Notes: a model not told the origin generated them from the letters alone. Shown: positions 1-8,593, counted from the first letter of the stretch. The stretch: DNA of 12,566 nucleotides from Ruminiclostridium sp. (GCA_017550775.1 JAFZOA010000406.1:1-12566); one strand, 5' to 3'. Program-made: numbers and translations.

Positions 1-3000
1 TGCCTATGACACCCAATGGTAAGATCGACAGGAAAGCACTGCCGGAGCCTTCCATCGGCGGCAGATCAGCCTATGTTGAACCGGCTACAGAGAAGGAACG
101 GATAGTTGCTGAGATCATGGGTACGATTCTCGGCGTTGGTGAGCCGGTAAGTGCCGAAGACAGCTTCTTTGAACTCGGCGGTGACTCTATAAAGGCTATC
201 CGTATGGTAAGTCTTCTTCGCGAAAAGTCCGTACAGGTTTCCGTTGCCGGGATAATGAAGAATAAAACTGTACGCGGTATAGCCGCAGACGCTGTTATCG
301 AAACTGCTGCTGTCATCAGTCAGGAACCGCTTGACGGTTACATAAAAGATACCGCGATAATAGCTTATTTCAACGATCTCGGGCTGCCCGAGCCGTGGCA
401 CTATAATCAGGCACAGCTCTATTCGCTTGCGGGACGCGCCGAACTCCGTACTCTGCAAAAGGCATGGGATTCACTGACATATCAGCATGATATGCTCAGA
501 GCAGTCGTTCTTGACGGCAGGATATTTGTCCGCAGCGCGAATACCGAAATTGCAGCAGAAGAATATTCCGCCGCTGATAGATCGGAGATAACCGCGATAT
601 GCTCGAAAATACAGTCACATATAGATATGCGCGAAGCACTCGTCAGAGCAGCTCTGATACATGGCGAAGACACTGACTATCTTTTCATAGCCGCACATCA
701 TCTTATTATTGACGGCGTTTCGTGGCGCATTATACGATCTGACCTTGAAGTGGCTTACTCGCAGGCAGTTTCGGGAACAGAGATAAAGCTTCCCGCCAAG
801 ACGAACACATATAAAGACTTTGCAGAGCTCCAGCACCGTTACCGTGACAGCTATATCCTTGCACATGAGATCCCTTACTGGACAGCAATACAAAAGAAGG
901 TCGAAGCACTTTCCTGTTCCGCAGCAAAGGCTCACAGCCGTCGGTTTGAACATATTACCGTATCTCTCAACGAACAGGACACCGGCAGATTTATACACGC
1001 TAACTTCAGTATCATCAATGCGGATATCAATGATGCACTTCTTACCGCTGTAGGCACGGGATACCGTGCTCTGACCGGTGAGAGCAGTGTTTCTGTTCAC
1101 CTTGAAGGTCATGGTCGTGAAGATATGGGCGAACACCTGATAACAGACCGCACAGTCGGTTGGTTTACCTCGATGTATCCCGTAATTCTTGAAGGCCTGA
1201 ACGGAGATGTGCGGCATGATCTTCTCGCGGTCAAGGAGACCCTGCACCGCGTTCCGAACAAGGGCGTAGGTTACAATGTGCTTCGTTATCTTGAAGGGAA
1301 AGAAAATATCCCTGTACAGAACGACAGGATGGAGAAAATACTCTTCAATTATCTCGGCGATTTGTCCGGTGAAAATCCCGATGACTCCTCCTTCTTCCGC
1401 AACAGCAATATTTACACGGGTGAGTCGGTAAGCGCAAAAAATAACGGCGATCCCGATCTGACTATAAACTGTATTGTCATTAATGGAAGCTTCGAGCTGC
1501 GGCTGGACTACAATGCGGATGTATTTGGCAGTGATGATGCGCGAAAATTTGCCGACACCATATTATCTGAAATGAAGCTGATATCCGGTTATCTTTCGGA
1601 ATGTGATACACCCGCCGTAACCGCGTCAGATCTCGGCGAAACAGAATGGACAGAGGAAGAATTTGATAAGATCGCAAACGAGTTTGCCGCACGCAGTGAA
1701 CGTTTGGAGCGTATCTATCCGCTTCTCCCGATGCAGGAAGGAATGCTCCTTAAGGCTGTTACGGAGCCTGATTCTTTCGCTTATCGCATAGCGGATATTT
1801 ACAAGGTAAATGCCGAATTTACAGAGGAGCAGCTGATACGGGTGCTTGAAAGGCTCGGAAGAAAGCACGAGGTACTTCGCACTGCAATAATCTATCGCGG
1901 AGTCGGTCAGCCGAGACAGGCAATAGTTGACAGAAAGCTCGGGCTTACTATGCTTGATATATCCGATTCAGACGCTCCCGAAAATGAACTGGCGCTCATT
2001 CGCCGCAGTATTCTGAAAAATGGTTTTGACCTTCAGGAAAAGCCTCTGTTCGGTCTGACCAGCGTAAAAATCTCTCCCGAACGCAGCTATCTTATTGTTT
2101 CGGTTCATCATGCTGTGATCGACGGTTGGTGCTCCGCACTGTATATGGGCGATCTCGACCGCTATTTGCGTGAAGCCTTGAGCGGTGTTGAAACGAAGGA
2201 TGAATCACCTGTTTCCGGACGTTATGAAAAAGCTGTTCGGGAAATTCTGGATAAGGACAAAAACGCCGGTCTGAAATACTGGCATGAGCTTCTTTCAGAC
2301 TATGAGACACAGGCGCGCATACCGTCCTACGGTATTGTTCCGATGAGTGAACGCAGCAATCAGGATACAATAGCAACATACATAGACGAAGAGACAACCT
2401 CGCGATTTACGGATATCTGCCGTGAAGCGGATGCAACCGTCAGCAACGGCACCGAGCTCGTATGGGGACTTGTTAACGCGGTGTGCAGCCGCACCGAGGA
2501 CGTGGTGTTTGCAAAGGTCGTTTCAGGGCGTGATAATACTGCCAACAGTGTCGATGATGTTGTGGGATTGTTTATCAACTCGATACCTGTCCGCATAAAA
2601 TTCAACAAAAATACAACTGTCCGACAGGCGCTTTCACAGCTTCAGAAACAGAGTGCCGCAAGCAACAACTTTGATTACTGCGCACTTGAACAGATACAAA
2701 AGCAAACTTCATTGGGAAGCGACCTTTTCCAGTCTGTATTTGCGTTTGAAAATTACAACAGCGGAAAAGAAGAATCTGTGACCGGGAACTTGCTCTGTCC
2801 TGTCGACATCCGCGAGGAAGTGTTCGACGATATAAGCCCGGTCGCTATGATAGATAACGGTAGGCTCCTGTTTGCGGTTTCTTTCAACACAGAACGATAC
2901 CACAAGTCCGAAATAAACCGGATAATCGGGATGATCAGTACATTAGTGAAAGAGATCACGGAGCACCCTGATAAACCCCTTTCGGAGCTAGAACCTCTTG

Positions 3001-5984
3001 ACAGCAAGGACAAAGCAGATGTGCTTGAATTGTCAACAGGCGAAACGCTCGACTACGACAAACGCGGAACGTGGGTCGATCTGTTCAAGTCGCAGGCAGA
3101 AAAGACACCCGAACGCAATGCCGTAACGGACAGCGAGGGCAGCTTTACATATCGTGAGATTGACAGGATATCCGACAGCATTGCGGCATATCTGCTCGAT
3201 AACGGCGTAAAGCCGAACACATTTGTTGCAATAAAAATGGAACGGTCAAAGCTGTTTACTGCGGCTGTTCTTGGCATACATAAGGCGGGTGCTGCGTATC
3301 TACCGATAGATGCGGACTACCCCGAGGAGCGTATCGCATATATGCTTGAAGACTCAGAAGCAAGCATAATACTTACCGAAGATGCAGTCGGAAAAGCAAT
3401 TTCAAAGTATGAAAACGCGAAACCGGTGAATCTTGCAGAGACAAACAATCTTGCATATATGATCTACACCTCCGGCTCCACCGGAAAGCCCAAGGGCGTT
3501 ATGATACCACACAGGGCTATGCTCAACTTCGTTCACTTCATACGTTACCGCTGGAAGCTCAACGAGAACAGCCGTATCGCCTGCCACTCCAACTTCTCGT
3601 TCGACGCGTCGGTCGAAGACCTCTATCCCGCGCTGACAGTCGGAGGGTGTGTGTTTATCGTGCCCGAAAAGGAGCGTCACGACGTCTTTGAAATGAGAAA
3701 ATACATCAGCTCAAACTACATAAACGGCGGAAGCTATTCAACACAGTTCGGACAGCTTCTCGCAAGCGATGAAATGCTCGACGTCGATTATCTCTGTGTC
3801 GGCGGTGAGGCTATGACAGTCACTCCCAACGCTCGCGGTCCTGTCTATAACGCATACGGGCCCACGGAATTTACAGTTGATGCGACATTCTTTGAACTTG
3901 ATAAATCGAGAAAATATGACAACATCCCGATTGGAACGCCGCTTGCAAACTGCTATGCTTTTATAGTCGGGCTTCATGGCGAGTTGCTCCCGCGCGGTAT
4001 TGCGGGTGAACTGTGCCTTGCCGGACCGCAGATAGCTGAGGGCTACTGGAAGCGTGAAGAACTCACAACAGAAAAGTTTGTAAACTGTCCGTATCTTGAC
4101 GGTCAGAAAATGTACCGCACAGGAGACCTTGCGAGATACAACGAAGCCGGTCAGATTGAGTACCTCGGACGTATCGACACGCAGGTAAAACTAAGAGGTT
4201 TCCGTATTGAACTTGGTGAGATCGAAAGCAGAGCAAGTCAGTTTGAAGGTATCAAGGCTGTCGCCGCAGAGGTCAGAAAAGACAATCTTGTTCTGTACTA
4301 TACCTCCGAAAACGAGATCGACAATAACAAGTTGAAATCGTTCCTGTCCGAAAGTCTGACGGAGTACATGATACCGTCGGTATATATGAGACTGCCCGAA
4401 ATGCCTATGACACCAAACGGTAAGATAGACAGAAAGGCGCTGCCGGAGCCGGATCTTTCATCGCTTAAGGCGGAATATGAAGCTCCGCGCAATGAAACGG
4501 AAAAGAAACTGTGTGATGCTTTTGCCGAAGTTCTGGGGATTGATAAGGATAGCGTGGGTATCAACGACGACTTTATTATGCTCGGCGGTTCGTCTATCAA
4601 GAGTATGCGCCTGACTGTCATAGCAGGCATAGACGGGCTTGTGGTAAATGACATTTATCGTCTTAAGACACCGAAGAATATTGCAAAAGAACTGCTCGGA
4701 CGAGGCGCTGCCGATTACGCTCTTGATGAAGCCGAAGCAAGAAAAAAAGCTGTTCCCGCAACAATCGGACAGATCAGTATGGTCGATTACCAGTTCGCAA
4801 ATCTCAATTCGGTAATGTATAATATGCCGGAACTCTATGAGATCGACAGCAGTATAGACGAACAGCGTCTGACAGAGGCTGTCAACGCTGTTATCGAAAA
4901 TCATCCTGCACTGTCCACTCAGTTTGAAATGGGAAATGACGGAGTTATTATTCAGAGATATAAGCCGGGTTCGATCAGTGTTGTCAGCATTGAAACAATT
5001 CACGATAACGACATTCAGTCGGTGATTGACGAACTGGTACAGCCTTTCAGGATCTTCAATTCGCCTTTATTCCGTGCAAGAATATTCAGGTGCGGCGAAA
5101 AGCTGTATCTGTTTATGGATATGCACCACGCGATCTCCGACGGAGCGTCAATGGATATTCTTTTCTATAATATCTACAGCGCTTATCAAGGCGAGCCGCT
5201 CAAGCCGGATAACTATTATTCGTTCGTACTGAATGAAAGCAGGATGTCCGAAACCGACATATTCCGCGAAGCACAGGAGCATTTCAGAAGTATTCTCGGT
5301 GATACGAAGTGGTGCTGTATTCCCGTACCGGATCATGAATCATGGGAAACAGAGCCAGCCGAGCAAACCGTTCTGACCGGATTGACGGCAGATGATATCA
5401 AATCAGCTGAATCCCGTCTCGGTGTTTCCGGAAATGTAATGTGCATAACCGCAGGCATTCTTGCGCTGACCCGGTATTGCGATAATTCCGATATACATGT
5501 GAACTGGGATTACAGCAACCGCAGCGACGCACGCTATCAGAATACTGTCGGAAGACTGTTCAAAATACTTCCGGTGGCGGTACATACAAGAGATTATGGC
5601 AAACTCAGCGACCTTATCAATGAAGTAAACCGTCAGGTATCGGAAGGCATAGCCAATAGCGTGTGCAACTATGCTGAACTTACGGAAGCAACGCTCAGCG
5701 ATGCTATGGAAATCAATTATCTTTTTGATTTTGACGATAAAATGTTTCTGGAAACAACAGGGTTCAGAAGCGTTGACGCTGATTTCGAATTCAGCGCTGT
5801 GGGAGAGCATATAGCAGTATATATTTTTGAACATGACGGAGAAATGGCTGCTTTGGCGGACTATCAGGCGAAAGCTTACGAAGAGGGAAGTATTGCGCGT
5901 TTCCTGCAAATGTTCAGAGAGTATCTGCGGAAGATAGTTCTCGAAGGAACAGAAAATATTGAACAGGCGGGAAACATTACATGA
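1..5984 (+). CDS. Non-ribosomal peptide synthetase, 3' part: (A)-T-E-C-A-T-C(terminal)
   Basis: Partial at the 5' end: the first whole codon is at 3, and the ATG at 6 lies inside an A10 motif (NGKIDRKALPEP), so it is not the true start. Numbering from that ATG, the domains are as follows. Carrier T1 has Ser61 in LGGDS. The epimerase spans about 110-540: HHLIIDGVSW 231-240, EGHGRED 367-373, VGWFTSMYP 384-392, FNYLGDL 447-453. A condensation domain of the type that accepts a D-residue donor follows (PLLPMQEGM 572-580; HHAVIDGW 701-708). The adenylation domain spans about 1025-1480 (YTSGSTGKPKG 1154-1164; NAYGPTE 1282-1288; Lys1473 in the second A10). T2 has Ser1530 in LGGSS. The last condensation-like domain (about 1580-1980) has HHAISDG at 1707-1713. 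The enzyme would activate an amino acid, join it to a D-epimerised upstream residue on phosphopantetheine arms in the cytoplasm, and pass the chain to the last domain. No thioesterase or reductase follows. The product is unknown. The stop overlaps the MATE start (ATGA). Confidence 0.95.
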   Translation, partial: PMTPNGKIDRKALPEPSIGGRSAYVEPATEKERIVAEIMGTILGVGEPVSAEDSFFELGGDSIKAIRMVSLLREKSVQVSVAGIMKNKTVRGIAADAVIETAAVISQEPLDGYIKDTAIIAYFNDLGLPEPWHYNQAQLYSLAGRAELRTLQKAWDSLTYQHDMLRAVVLDGRIFVRSANTEIAAEEYSAADRSEITAICSKIQSHIDMREALVRAALIHGEDTDYLFIAAHHLIIDGVSWRIIRSDLEVAYSQAVSGTEIKLPAKTNTYKDFAELQHRYRDSYILAHEIPYWTAIQKKVEALSCSAAKAHSRRFEHITVSLNEQDTGRFIHANFSIINADINDALLTAVGTGYRALTGESSVSVHLEGHGREDMGEHLITDRTVGWFTSMYPVILEGLNGDVRHDLLAVKETLHRVPNKGVGYNVLRYLEGKENIPVQNDRMEKILFNYLGDLSGENPDDSSFFRNSNIYTGESVSAKNNGDPDLTINCIVINGSFELRLDYNADVFGSDDARKFADTILSEMKLISGYLSECDTPAVTASDLGETEWTEEEFDKIANEFAARSERLERIYPLLPMQEGMLLKAVTEPDSFAYRIADIYKVNAEFTEEQLIRVLERLGRKHEVLRTAIIYRGVGQPRQAIVDRKLGLTMLDISDSDAPENELALIRRSILKNGFDLQEKPLFGLTSVKISPERSYLIVSVHHAVIDGWCSALYMGDLDRYLREALSGVETKDESPVSGRYEKAVREILDKDKNAGLKYWHELLSDYETQARIPSYGIVPMSERSNQDTIATYIDEETTSRFTDICREADATVSNGTELVWGLVNAVCSRTEDVVFAKVVSGRDNTANSVDDVVGLFINSIPVRIKFNKNTTVRQALSQLQKQSAASNNFDYCALEQIQKQTSLGSDLFQSVFAFENYNSGKEESVTGNLLCPVDIREEVFDDISPVAMIDNGRLLFAVSFNTERYHKSEINRIIGMISTLVKEITEHPDKPLSELEPLDSKDKADVLELSTGETLDYDKRGTWVDLFKSQAEKTPERNAVTDSEGSFTYREIDRISDSIAAYLLDNGVKPNTFVAIKMERSKLFTAAVLGIHKAGAAYLPIDADYPEERIAYMLEDSEASIILTEDAVGKAISKYENAKPVNLAETNNLAYMIYTSGSTGKPKGVMIPHRAMLNFVHFIRYRWKLNENSRIACHSNFSFDASVEDLYPALTVGGCVFIVPEKERHDVFEMRKYISSNYINGGSYSTQFGQLLASDEMLDVDYLCVGGEAMTVTPNARGPVYNAYGPTEFTVDATFFELDKSRKYDNIPIGTPLANCYAFIVGLHGELLPRGIAGELCLAGPQIAEGYWKREELTTEKFVNCPYLDGQKMYRTGDLARYNEAGQIEYLGRIDTQVKLRGFRIELGEIESRASQFEGIKAVAAEVRKDNLVLYYTSENEIDNNKLKSFLSESLTEYMIPSVYMRLPEMPMTPNGKIDRKALPEPDLSSLKAEYEAPRNETEKKLCDAFAEVLGIDKDSVGINDDFIMLGGSSIKSMRLTVIAGIDGLVVNDIYRLKTPKNIAKELLGRGAADYALDEAEARKKAVPATIGQISMVDYQFANLNSVMYNMPELYEIDSSIDEQRLTEAVNAVIENHPALSTQFEMGNDGVIIQRYKPGSISVVSIETIHDNDIQSVIDELVQPFRIFNSPLFRARIFRCGEKLYLFMDMHHAISDGASMDILFYNIYSAYQGEPLKPDNYYSFVLNESRMSETDIFREAQEHFRSILGDTKWCCIPVPDHESWETEPAEQTVLTGLTADDIKSAESRLGVSGNVMCITAGILALTRYCDNSDIHVNWDYSNRSDARYQNTVGRLFKILPVAVHTRDYGKLSDLINEVNRQVSEGIANSVCNYAELTEATLSDAMEINYLFDFDDKMFLETTGFRSVDADFEFSAVGEHIAVYIFEHDGEMAALADYQAKAYEEGSIARFLQMFREYLRKIVLEGTENIEQAGNIT

Positions 5985-7333
5985 AAAAAATCGAATTATC
6001 GGAAAATTTTACTTCCGGAAAAATAGTACTGTATGCGCTGCCTGCAATAATTTCTATCATAGTCACTACTTCGTTCGGACTTGTGGACGGATACTTTGTG
6101 TCAAATCTGCTGGGCGTTGATCAGTTCGCAGCCGTAAATCTTGTCTTTCCGGTGCTCACAATATTTCCTGCCGCAGGATATATGATCGGCTCCGGTGGAA
6201 GTGCCATTATCTCAGACGTAATGGGAAAAGGCAACAAAAATGCGGCTTGTGAGAAATTCTCCATGACCGTGGCACTGACACTGGTGACAGGCGTGATACT
6301 TGGAGTTATAGGATATTTCACTCTGCCTGCTTTGATAAACCTTTTAGGAGCTGATGAAGAGCTTCACGGCTACTGCATGGAGTACGGTCAGATAATGCTG
6401 TGGTTTCTGCCGGCGTTTGTGGTAAATATGGCGTTTGAGACGCTGTGGATAACGGCGGAAAAGTCATGGAACGGTTTTATAGTCTCCGTCATCAACGGCG
6501 TAACCAATGCTTCGCTGGACTGGCTGTTTATAGGCTGTCTCGGCATGGGAGTAATGGGAGCAGGACTTGCGACTGCAATAGCACATCTGACTGCGGCTTT
6601 GTTTACGGTCGTATATTTCCTTCTTCCGAATAAGTCGTCGCTCCGGCTCAGACGGTTCGCCCCGTCTGTTTTAAAGGATATACCGGGTCTGTTCTTTAAC
6701 GGCGCATCCGAAATGCTTGGTACTGTTGCGGGCGCGATCGGTATTCTGGTGGTGAACGCACATGCACTGTCCTATTACGGAGAGATCGGAGTCGATGCAT
6801 TAGGAGTCTTTGATTACATCTTCGGAATGTTTGCTGCTTTTTTCTTTGGCATTTCGAATACTTCCGTTACTGTGATCGGGTATAAGCACGGTAACAGGAG
6901 CCTCGATGAAATAAAAGCGATCCTGAAAAGAGGCATAATCCTGATGCTTACCGGCGGAGTGCTCATGTTTGCGTTGTGTGAGATTTTTGCGGGACCTTTT
7001 GCGGGGATTTTCGTAGGGTATGATGACGCAGCTTATGAGCTTGCTGTTCATGCTATAAAAGTGCAGGCTGTAACTTTTATCCTGTTCGGACTCAATATAT
7101 ATGTTTCATCTGTTTTTACCGGGCTGGGAGATGGTCTGTCGTCAATCATCATAGCGGCGAGCCAAACACTTGTTGCCCCGATCATATTTGTTTTCCTTCT
7201 GCCTGAGATTTTCGGTGCGGAAGGAATATGGTACACAATAGTGGCGGAATCGGTAATGACAGCAGTGCTGACGGTGTCATTGCTGCTTACCCGATTTAAG
7301 AAAAGTCTTGTGAGCGAAAAGAAATCGGAATAA
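5981..7333 (+). CDS. MATE-family multidrug/metabolite efflux protein
   Basis: This 450-residue, strongly hydrophobic protein has the length and spacing of a 12-helix MATE antiporter. These inner-membrane exporters use a Na+ or H+ gradient. The N-terminus (GKIVLYALPAIISIIVTTSF, then GLVDGYFVSNLLG) is the usual MATE helix-1 and first-loop pattern. The GAGLATAIAH stretch and the later VFTGLGDGLSSIIIA stretch fit the repeated half-domains. No signal peptide is expected. The ATG overlaps the NRPS stop as ATGA and has only a weak ribosome site, so translation is probably coupled to the NRPS. From this position the natural inference is that it exports the peptide, which also gives self-protection. 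Substrate specificity cannot be read from the sequence. It could be a general drug pump, but the coupling argues for a pathway role. Confidence 0.9.
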   Translation: MKKIELSENFTSGKIVLYALPAIISIIVTTSFGLVDGYFVSNLLGVDQFAAVNLVFPVLTIFPAAGYMIGSGGSAIISDVMGKGNKNAACEKFSMTVALTLVTGVILGVIGYFTLPALINLLGADEELHGYCMEYGQIMLWFLPAFVVNMAFETLWITAEKSWNGFIVSVINGVTNASLDWLFIGCLGMGVMGAGLATAIAHLTAALFTVVYFLLPNKSSLRLRRFAPSVLKDIPGLFFNGASEMLGTVAGAIGILVVNAHALSYYGEIGVDALGVFDYIFGMFAAFFFGISNTSVTVIGYKHGNRSLDEIKAILKRGIILMLTGGVLMFALCEIFAGPFAGIFVGYDDAAYELAVHAIKVQAVTFILFGLNIYVSSVFTGLGDGLSSIIIAASQTLVAPIIFVFLLPEIFGAEGIWYTIVAESVMTAVLTVSLLLTRFKKSLVSEKKSE

Positions 7334-7334
7334 T

Positions 7335-7952
7335 ATGAAAGTATTCTTTATCACGATCGAAGATTTAATCAAATACGACATTTCGCATATTAAGCGTATC
7401 ATGCCTAAACGCTTTGACAAAGCAAATGCGTATAAACAGGAAAAAGACAGATTACTCTGTCTTGGTGGCGCGATTCTTATGGCGGATATAGTCGGGATAA
7501 CAAATGAATCGGAAATATGTTTTAACAGCAACGGGAAACCATTTGCTCACGGCTTTCCGGAATTCAACATCTCTCACAGCGGTGATGTTTGTGCTCTTGT
7601 GACCGGAGATAAACCGGTGGGAATAGATATTGAAAAGATCGACTGTAAAAATCTCACGATTGCGGAACAGGTGTTTTCGGATAAGGAATTTGAGTGGATG
7701 AGCTCGGATCCTGTTGTTCGTTTTCACCGTCTTTGGACATTGAAGGAAAGTCTCCTGAAAGCGGTAGGGACCGGACTTGTTGATAATATGAAAAGTGTTG
7801 AGATTATTCCCTTTATAGCTGGTGCGCCTGTCACATACAGCAAAACTGTCTGGTATGCTTCCGAGGCTCGCTATAAAGACTGCATTATAAGTATCTGTTC
7901 TTCGGAATTCGTCGGAGATATATGTTTGGTTCCGGCAATAAAACAATTATGA
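7335..7952 (+). CDS. Sfp-type 4'-phosphopantetheinyl transferase
   Basis: It moves the phosphopantetheine arm of CoA onto the conserved serine of carrier domains, converting the upstream NRPS from apo to holo form. The 205-residue protein is close to the size of Sfp-type enzymes. The family signatures are visible: NISHSGD at 78-84 (His81), VGIDIEKID at 95-103 with acidic Asp98 and Glu100, FSDKEFEWM at 114-122, and WTLKESLLKAVG at 134-145 with Glu138 and Lys142. The acidic residues are the expected Mg2+ ligands, by analogy with Sfp. The ATG comes one base after the MATE stop and lacks a clear Shine-Dalgarno sequence, so it is probably translated by re-initiation from the same mRNA. It likely serves Ser61 and Ser1530 of the NRPS. 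It may also act on other carriers in the cell. Confidence 0.93.
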   Translation: MKVFFITIEDLIKYDISHIKRIMPKRFDKANAYKQEKDRLLCLGGAILMADIVGITNESEICFNSNGKPFAHGFPEFNISHSGDVCALVTGDKPVGIDIEKIDCKNLTIAEQVFSDKEFEWMSSDPVVRFHRLWTLKESLLKAVGTGLVDNMKSVEIIPFIAGAPVTYSKTVWYASEARYKDCIISICSSEFVGDICLVPAIKQL

Positions 7953-8056
7953 AGTTAAGAAAGAACAAGAAATATATGGAATATGAGCTTGACCTTCAAA
8001 AAGGTGCAATGCTAATATCGTACATGTTTTGTTTAATAGTAACATATCAAAGGTAG
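7949..8056 (+). CDS. 35-codon ORF overlapping the PPTase stop; possible gene remnant
   Basis: The ATG shares an ATGA overlap with the PPTase stop, the same junction used between NRPS and MATE. The reading frame is short and basic (begins MKLRKNKKYMEYELDLQKG), followed by a hydrophobic stretch (AMLISYMFCLIVTY), and ends at TAG 8054-8056. It matches no family I recognise. The overlap suggests a real fourth operon gene whose 3' part was lost. It could also be a genuine single-span membrane peptide or chance. No Shine-Dalgarno sequence is seen, so translation would depend on coupling. Confidence 0.3.
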   Translation: MKLRKNKKYMEYELDLQKGAMLISYMFCLIVTYQR

Positions 8057-8074
8057 CAGATTCCCGAAAAAACG

Positions 8075-8104
8075 TTGACAATCCTCTGTACATTGTGGAA
8101 TAAT
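8075..8104 (+). promoter_or_regulatory. Candidate sigma-70/A promoter pointing right
   Basis: A perfect -35 TTGACA (8075-8080) is followed after 18 bases by AATAAT (8099-8104), one mismatch from consensus. No + strand gene follows. A transcript would start near 8111, run through the hairpin at 8132-8157 and read antisense to the DUF6809-like gene. It could be a relic or the start of an antisense RNA. This AT-rich stretch can give promoter-like hexamers by chance. Confidence 0.35.
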
Positions 8105-8127
8105 CATAAAAATGCTTGATTTGTCGG

Positions 8128-8157
8128 AAAAGTCCCCTCGTCTGATGACGAGGGGAC
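8128..8157 (-). terminator. Intrinsic terminator of the DUF6809-like gene
   Basis: A perfect 11-bp stem (8132-8142 with 8147-8157, starting GTCCCCTCGTC) closes a 4-base loop. On the - strand it is followed by CTTTTCC. It lies 24 bases beyond the stop of the DUF6809-like gene. On the + strand there is no T-tract after the stem, so it should work mainly for the - strand. It may still slow + strand read-through from the NRPS operon. Confidence 0.65.
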
Positions 8158-8180
8158 GGATCAGATAGGATTGATTGAGT

Positions 8181-8450
8181 TTACTCGAACGGTTTTAATA
8201 ATTCCGCTGTAATCTGAACGCCGAGCCTGAATCCTCGTGCGAAGTCAGCTTCGCATTCAAGCTGTGTCTCGATGTGAAGAGCGTCAGTATAGATGTCGAG
8301 AAGTTCCTTACATTCCGGAAACTGTTCGAGGAGCTGCTCCTCGGTGTTGCAGATAGTCTTTCTATTCTCAGCGCAACGCTCGGTCTGAGGAGCGGGTTTC
8401 TCGCAAGGGCATATCTCGCCGTAGTAAAGCTGTTCTATTAAACTTTTCAT
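8181..8450 (-). CDS. DUF6809-like small protein
   Basis: This 89-residue acidic protein begins MKSLIEQLYYGEICPCE and ends with a helix, ADFARGFRLGVQITAELL. The LYYG(E/N)I start and the C-terminal FxxGFRLG pattern resemble the small DUF6809 family, which is frequent near mobile elements of gut Firmicutes. This is a recalled resemblance, not a search result. The start is supported by GGAGG at 8459-8463, 8 bases upstream on the - strand, and a terminator lies 24 bases after the stop. No signal peptide or membrane segment is seen. The function of the family is unknown. It sits just outside the attachment region, on the side opposite the integrase, so it may be the last gene of the element. Confidence 0.75.
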   Translation of the reverse strand: MKSLIEQLYYGEICPCEKPAPQTERCAENRKTICNTEEQLLEQFPECKELLDIYTDALHIETQLECEADFARGFRLGVQITAELLKPFE

Positions 8451-8463
8451 TTTGTTTTCCTCC

Positions 8464-8486
8464 GTTGTGATTAGTTATGTCACAAC
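8464..8486. promoter_or_regulatory. 7-bp inverted repeat upstream of the DUF6809-like gene
   Basis: GTTGTGA (8464-8470) and its exact complement TCACAAC (8480-8486) are separated by 9 bases. They lie immediately upstream of the ribosome site of the - strand gene. The arrangement would suit a repressor operator or a short leader hairpin. I see no convincing -35/-10 pair for this gene, so the call rests on the dyad alone. Confidence 0.3.
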
Positions 8487-8534
8487 CAACATCCGAAAAG
8501 ATGATAGAAATGTGCTTTATCAATCTAACTTGTC

Positions 8535-8556
8535 TGCCACTTATTTGCCACTTATT
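8535..8556 (+). repeat. Left arm: two tandem TGCCACTTATT units
   Basis: Two perfect 11-bp copies lie head to tail (8535-8545 and 8546-8556). With the preceding bases, TTGTCTGCCACTT (8530-8542) matches TTGTCCGCTACTT of the right arm (8760-8772) at 11 of 13 positions. The 11-bp spacing puts the units on one face of the helix, as expected for arm-type integrase binding. Confidence 0.6.
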
Positions 8557-8593
8557 TATGTTAAAAATAGCGAAAAATGACTTAAGATTATTT

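Noticed and set aside
6..8. ATG at 6 as the NRPS start
   Set aside because: It lies within the conserved PMTPNGKIDRK A10 motif, the same as the internal copy at 4401-4433, so the gene clearly begins before the window.
66..5909. Many 60-210 codon frames antisense to or overlapping the NRPS
   Set aside because: They run through highly conserved NRPS motifs on the other strand or frame, have no family features, and fit shadow frames of a long coding region.
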